Positions 58,801-64,000 of a DNA stretch of 64,000 bases are shown one piece after another. The DNA comes from Trachythela sp. YZ-2020 (taxonomy: Eukaryota; Cnidaria; Anthozoa; Malacalcyonacea; Clavulariidae): assembly GCA_016169945.1 (NCBI GenBank), contig JADLSH010000237.1, positions 155,521 to 219,520 on the forward strand, written 5' to 3'. Under the pieces are notes generated by a model. The model saw nothing but the letters and a program-made list of their open reading frames with translations, was not told the origin of the DNA and made no database searches. Made by a program: the position numbers and the translations under genes. Within the stretch, counting starts at the first letter, position 1; each line of letters opens with the position of its first letter.

Positions 58801-60203
58801 TTACGGGACATACTTCCATAATATCACATCACATCACATCACATGCCCCAATCCAAAACCGACTTATTAGTGGTCGATCTGCTAATACCGAGGAACAAGA
58901 AATAATTTTTAACGCAATCACAAACATTACCCATACTACATCTTCATTTCATGCAGACCATATAATTGGAAACATCCTTGTTCGCCTTCAAGCAGAGAAA
59001 CATTTGTCATCAAACCACCATGCTTCATCTGTCGAAAAGCAACAAGCTCAAGTTTCTAAATTGGCCTCGTCATTACCAAGTTTCCCCAACACTGTTGAAC
59101 CATCCTTCATCTTGGCAGGCACATCTGGAAAGGATCAGTGATTTCCTTTTAGTTGGCAAAGGTGTATGGTGGAATGAATGTGACAATGGTGATATTCATT
59201 TCTTTGACACAAAAGGAAGTCCTGAATCATTGGAAAAAGGCCCTTTGCTCCACCATTTTAGATATAGCTCATTTAAGTCTGAGGAATCTTACTTAAAAAA
59301 TTGTTGGCTAAAATGTGTGGAGCAAAGGTCTGATTTACCAATCTTCAGATTGCAAATTGAAGATACCAATGGAAATATGGTTGTTCATCATATTGACAGT
59401 GCATCAGGTGACCAAATTATGCCCAGTGTGGAAGTGGTCAGTGATGAATTTACCTAATGTAGTTGTTGATGGTGCTAATGCTGTGGTTGCATGTGGAGAT
59501 GTGGTTGTTGACAATAGTTATGTTGTGTTTGCTGGTAGTGAAGGTGGAGTTTTGGGTGACTCAAATGTTTCATTTGATAAGACTGTTTCAGATGATCACA
59601 AGTTTGAAGATGCTACAGTCACTGAAAACACAATTTGTACCTCTGAAGAAAACCTGGGTCAGGATGTAACACATGCTGTAAGGAACCCAGGTACTGTAAT
59701 CAAGTTATTATATAGTACTGTATGATGTCACAATTAAAATGAGACTCAGAGACTGTACAAGGTATTAAAAAAGTTGTACATACCAAGAGAAACTATAAAC
59801 TTGTCTTGCTTTGTTTTGACAGAAATATTGCCAGGTACTTGCACAAACAACCCCGGTAATGCTGAAGTCTGCCAAATGAAGCACAGACGAGCACTGCTGC
59901 GTATCCTTGGTCCAACTGACGAGGTTTGATACGGCGAGGAAACAAGTGAAAGACTGTCCTGGAGATCCTTTTTATCGCAAACAGTATTCCAAGCTATCCG
60001 CTGCGATGGAAACGAGGATTTCACGCGCCGAGGGAGGCTTCAAACAACAGCTGAAGTTGTGGGAACAGCAACAGTTGACCAAAGCTGGCGTGGTTTCAAC
60101 GACGAAAGATATGCTAGCGGATCCCTCAGCGAAACTCTTGGTTGATAAATTGAAATACTGTAAAGCGTTGGCGAAGGAATGGCAAAGAGAAAAATATATT
60201 TGA
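55814..60203 (+). pseudogene. Unrecognised multi-exon gene, damaged
   Basis: Exons with matching phases: 55814-56205 (FENCRACQDRFVAVQTLFPV, ending GTAAG/gtaaaa), 56360-56460 (CYGNRQSLAARQRERLAMCF), 56594-57013 (DMEWDHQALSEEVKNYPDDK; basic KKMKRS; GTAAGT donor), 57479-59690 (large), 59823-60203. The large exon shows DPAFFYTDSE, MRFFHGDTPARQYECGQQKG with C-x-C, SAP-like GLSKDELTKELSARGIYEGN, EPLHDISHHIENILTELP and LERISDFLLVGKGVWWNE. Lesions: G-run shift 56817-56822, TGA 57737, TAA 57845, shifts near 58012, 58555, a TCACA expansion near 58825-58845, near 59100, near 59930. I recall similar unnamed repeated proteins in cnidarians; no function is assigned. Confidence 0.6.
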
Positions 60204-60429
60204 CGCATGATGATGTCCATCTCAAGAACCAAACAAAACGGCTTTCCACCGAATACACGAAAGAATGCAAATGAAAACTCGATAGTATCACATTATAAAT
60301 CCAACCACAGTTGTACAATATGTCCTATTTCTTGTTTTGAAAATCAGAAAATTTAAACAAGCGCTGATTAGCAGTTAAAAATGTTTGATCCATGAGAATT
60401 TTAGCACATTTATAGGACTGTATCGTGTT

Positions 60430-60652
60430 TAGAATGGGAAAGGCAGACAACTGTGCTGCAGAATTGCAGAAAATAAGAAAAATGAGAAATGATCGAAAGA
60501 AACGTTGACGCCAACAATGTGCCATAATGAAGTGCGCAGTCGGGTCCGAAACTCTGTCCGTGAACAGAAGCTGGTCGCAGAAAATTACTGCGCGAAATGG
60601 AGGAGAATATGCAAGGAAACTAAATTTCGTAGACAACAGCATATTAAGCAGG
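60430..60652 (+). other. Possible short exon, basic protein region
   Basis: MGKADNCAAELQKIRKMRND starts at 60435 and reads 24 codons; a shifted frame then reads HNEVRSRVRNSVREQKLVAE to a CAG/GTAATT donor at 60652. Rich in Lys/Arg and heptad-like. Its phase does not match the kinase exon downstream, so the link is open. Confidence 0.3.
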
Positions 60653-61103
60653 TAATTGAACAAATAATTAAACATTTGTACATTTTAATTTGACATAGTT
60701 CGCTTAATGGATATGCCTATGGCCTGGATGGTATTAATAATCTTGAATGGACAAGTCAGCTTAGTACTACAGTATGACCAGGAAATCAAAATATTCCCCA
60801 ATGTAGCAGTGTTGCATGCTCCCCCCCTGAGTACAATGGTGCCCCCACCCTTTTGAGATGTTTCTGCAGCCAATTGGCCCTATTTGGCAATGTATCCTAT
60901 CATGTATTAAAAGTTATCAACTTTACTTTTACTTTAGTGAAATACAAACAAAAATATCAAAACAAATTACAGTATATTAAATAAATATGTTCCTATATGT
61001 TACAATTAGGTATTGCATTAAAAACATTTAATTCAATTAATTAAAAATTAAAATGATAGCTGATTTTAGTATTCACAACTCTGTTTTCTGGAAACCTTTG
61101 CAG

Positions 61104-61892
61104 ATTGCAATGAATGTAAGCTGTTGAAAAAGTCTACAAATTCAGTTTCAGATGTCAACAACATATGTCCAAATGAGTTAACACAACTGGATGAGAATAC
61201 ATGTATTGGCTCTGGCACATTTGGAGAATGTGTTTTAAAGTTGTACAAACGGTTCAATTTAGTGGTTTTAGAAAAGCAGCTTTCAACATCAAATTTAAAA
61301 GCTGTAATTAATGAAGCTAAGTGTATGAACATACTAACACATCCAAATATTCCACAATTGTTAGGTGTCCAAACTACATGCAAACCATATGCCTTAATCA
61401 TGGAGTTCATTGGTGAAGATATGAAGTCATCGACAGTCCATCAGTTGCTTGAAGAGACTAACCCAAAAGAATCGCCACTCCTTACACCTGAATGGATTTT
61501 AGTTTGTGTGGACATTGTGGAAGCAGTCAACCATATCCATTCCAAAGGTTATTTGCATTGTGACCTCAAAACCAACAATGTCTTGGTACTGAAAAAAAAA
61601 AGGGTTTGTTATTGACTTTGGAAAAGTTTGTCTTACAACCAAGCCAACTGCGAAGAAGTACACTTCCTTCTATCATTACATAGCCCCTGAGGTATTGCGA
61701 GGACAACCAGTTAGCCCATCAAGTGATGTATTTTCTCTTGGGGTCATTATTTCCACAATTGCCAAAACTCTTGGAAACAAAGCCCTGTACTCAGTGGGGA
61801 AGCAGTGCAAGGATACCAAGCCACAAGTTCGACCATCTCTCCAAACATTGATAACATTGCTACAAGGAATGATTGAAAAAGATAATAATTAA
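61104..61892 (+). pseudogene. Protein kinase domain exon, one frameshift
   Basis: After a TTTGCAG acceptor: a Cys/Lys start, the Gly loop GSGTFGEC, hinge-like ALIMEFIGED, catalytic loop HCDLKTNN (HRD as HCD), then IDFG (DFG) and YIAPEVLRGQPVSPSSDVFS (APE, subdomain IX) ending RPSLQTLITLLQGM. The frame changes in a run of ten A at 61592-61601, between the catalytic loop and IDFG; one A fewer restores it. The usual VAVK Lys is uncertain (VVLEKQL). It would phosphorylate Ser/Thr or Tyr; the HCDLKxNN loop does not decide. Only the C-terminal exon is seen. Homopolymer length suggests either a sequencing error or a recent mutation. Confidence 0.75.
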
Positions 61893-64000
61893 TATGGGTA
61901 AAACATAATTATTCCCTTAATAATTAAGTATAAATCTAAATATCAGTGCAATATATATTGGTTAAATTTTGATTAATTTGTTAAATCAGCAGGTTGTAAA
62001 GACCTAGATTCCTTCGGCAGCCAGTGGAAACTGTGTAAGAGTATAAATAGCATGTAATTACACATTAGAATAATAAACTAGAAATACACTCATGCAGAAT
62101 CCCCTCGCCTATTCGAACTCTTATTGTAAGATGAAGTATTCGGTCAATCATTGTAACCATAGCAACACACATTTTTTTTTACTTTTGGTACAAAATGATA
62201 AGAGTAATATAAATATTTGTACTTTTAACTATAAAATGATGAATTGCCCCACTATATAAAGTAGATATGTTATTACGTACTATTTTAGCTTTGGTTGTGG
62301 TAAAATTTAACCTTAGACATTTCAGAAAAACGTCAAAAAATATTCAGAAAACTTCAACTGTTTTTCACTTTTTTGACAGTATATTTTTTAAATTTATCTT
62401 AAAATGAAGTTTTTGACATTACGTTGTTTCTTCAAAATTCAAATTTAAACTTGCTAAAATACCTTTTAGGTTTAATCGATATTATAATAACCTCATATAG
62501 TGACATACACTTTTGTAAATCCACAAACCAAAATATGAAAAATAGACACTTACCCGCTTAAAACACTTCAAAAGTGTCCTTTTTCAGCCATTCGACTCCT
62601 TTTCGTTTGTATCTTGTTTTGAAGACTCTGTTTATCGGTATGTTTTTCCAATAGCCCGAGTATTAAAAATCATTTTTGATGAAATAACAAAATCTTTATG
62701 CGTAATCTTTTTAAAAATGTTATCCGTATGTTTCTCTCGACCTGAATTCGCGCATGCGTATAACATACAAAACCCTGAACCGTCCATGACATCGCGGCGG
62801 ACGACTTTGGATTCCACTGTGTTTTCACATACCCGGGTGTAAATATCCGAGCGGAATTAGTACCCTCGCACGGCGCTTCGCGCCGGCTCGGGGATTAAAC
62901 TAGATTTTATACTGCGAGTAGTTGAAACATATGTTGTCAAGACTTGGAGTCTTTAGTCAGCAGGTTGTCAAAACCTAGAGTCTTTCGGCAGCCATTAAAA
63001 ACTGTTTTACAGTATGAATATATATTAAAATTATATGTGTACTGTAACTATAAAATTAAACTATTTAAACTACAGTACTTATGTTGCCAAGACTACCAGC
63101 CACCAGGTTTTAGTGCCATACTTTGCTGCTATGAGCAAAGCAAAGGGAATATTCACATGTAATTTAGAATAGTAGTGTAAAAATAAACTTTTTATAACTT
63201 TGTACCATTAATCACATTTTTAACATAAAATAATACTGTAAAGCTTTGAACCATTGGGACAATTAAGTAATTGCATAATGTGTATGTATGGCATAGAATA
63301 CGACAAGACTTTATCAAAAAACAGTTATATTTGGTCATTGATGTAAATATGCAGCATAAATATTAGTACCAAATTAGACAGAACTTTCTTACAATTTTCA
63401 TTTGTATATAAAATGTGACAAGTAAATAAAATTGTTAAAAATATTTGCTAGGGGCAAACCAAATAGTTATGGTTTGCTGCCAGTACATATTGTGTTTACT
63501 TTAATTTTTTACCCCAGACACAAAAGTACCATACACAATCTATTGTCAAGCGGTGACTTTAATAAATAATACAATTTGCTACTTGAGTACATCACTACAT
63601 CATACATGACCTCATGAAACCATGCTGTAATAGCAACTGTATTTTTATATTGAATTTATTTACTAAAATTGATAATTGGTTGCATTTTGCTATATATTTT
63701 ACAGTGACGTTTCTGTTATTTTCATACATATAATTGAAAAAATACGAACCTTTTATCATATAAACAAGACAAAACGGATATTTTCCTCATATTTCGAGAT
63801 CAGTTTGTTTCGTTCACTCATGCTGGAAGCCATTTTGTTTTGATGACGATTAGCCTTGGTAAAGCGGAGCCAAGCATTAATGCACCTGAGAGGCCAAACA
63901 ATGTAATTATATTGTCTGCCTCATCGCCCATAGTATATTATATATAAGTGCGTTGACTTGTTTGTCTTCCTCTTTCTTGTCAAGTTACATGGCGATTCTA
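61893..64000. other. 3' flank; short direct repeats, no gene supported
   Basis: A 50-bp sequence with CAGCAGGTTGT..CTTCGGCAGCCA occurs at 61985-62034 and again at 62956-63005 with about 80% identity. A GC-rich palindrome CGGCGCTTCGCGCCGG sits at 62866-62886. On the minus strand an ATG at 63834 (MASSMSERNKLISKYEENIR) starts a 25-codon frame that could be a first exon, without further support. Confidence 0.4.

Noticed and set aside
1..64000. tRNA and rRNA genes
   Set aside because: I looked for tRNA-like A/B boxes and cloverleafs and conserved rRNA segments by eye and saw none; a covariance scan would be decisive.

Overview
The window is from the nucleus of an invertebrate animal. It is AT-rich, has spliceosomal introns with GT..AG ends, and is dominated by transposable elements of many superfamilies with no bacterial-style operons. 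The mix (CR1-like retroposon with a 2A peptide, Penelope-like element and small hammerhead repeats, P, pogo, hAT, DD41D mariner, BEL/Pao, Ty3) would suit a cnidarian, but the sequence alone does not fix the phylum. I see no intact single-copy host gene, tRNA or rRNA.

Layout. 1-4.5 kb: a CR1/L2-group non-LTR retrotransposon with ORF1 and a damaged ORF2 that opens with a hydrophobic stretch and a 2A-like motif. 5.1 kb: a fragment of another RT. 5.47-25.73 kb: one 20.3-kb Foldback/MULE-like element with 9-bp target duplications (TAATTGTAC) and long inverted arms built from 396-bp tandem repeats. Other elements are nested in it: an apparently intact hAT (6.9-10.6 kb) in the left arm, a DD41D mariner with perfect TIRs (11.2-13.1 kb), a Penelope-like element with an inverted partial copy of itself and a hammerhead ribozyme at each 3' end (13.1-16.6 kb), a tandem array of 281-bp units with canonical hammerhead ribozymes (a retrozyme, 16.6-17.3 kb), and a Ty3-type LTR retrotransposon with a MYND finger and a textbook -1 frameshift signal (18.0-24.2 kb).

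25.9-27.7 kb: decayed pogo/Tigger. 28-30 kb: an unrecognised, broken gene. 30-32 kb: CACTA-like transposase relic. 32.5 kb: hAT MITE with 8-bp TSD. 33.9-37.4 kb: BEL/Pao relic. 37.9-41.7 kb: P element with 208-bp TIRs and a THAP exon. 44.3-45.2 kb: MULE-like fragment. 47.7-53.9 kb: Ty3 relic interrupted by a second BEL/Pao element. 55.8-61.9 kb: exons of an unrecognised multi-exon gene, damaged, followed by a protein kinase exon.

How the parts relate: the two RNA-level elements at 13-17 kb are the most interesting pair. The Penelope-like element could supply the reverse transcriptase that copies hammerhead-processed RNA, and the neighbouring retrozyme shares a 16-nt sense-strand motif with it. 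That link is inference.
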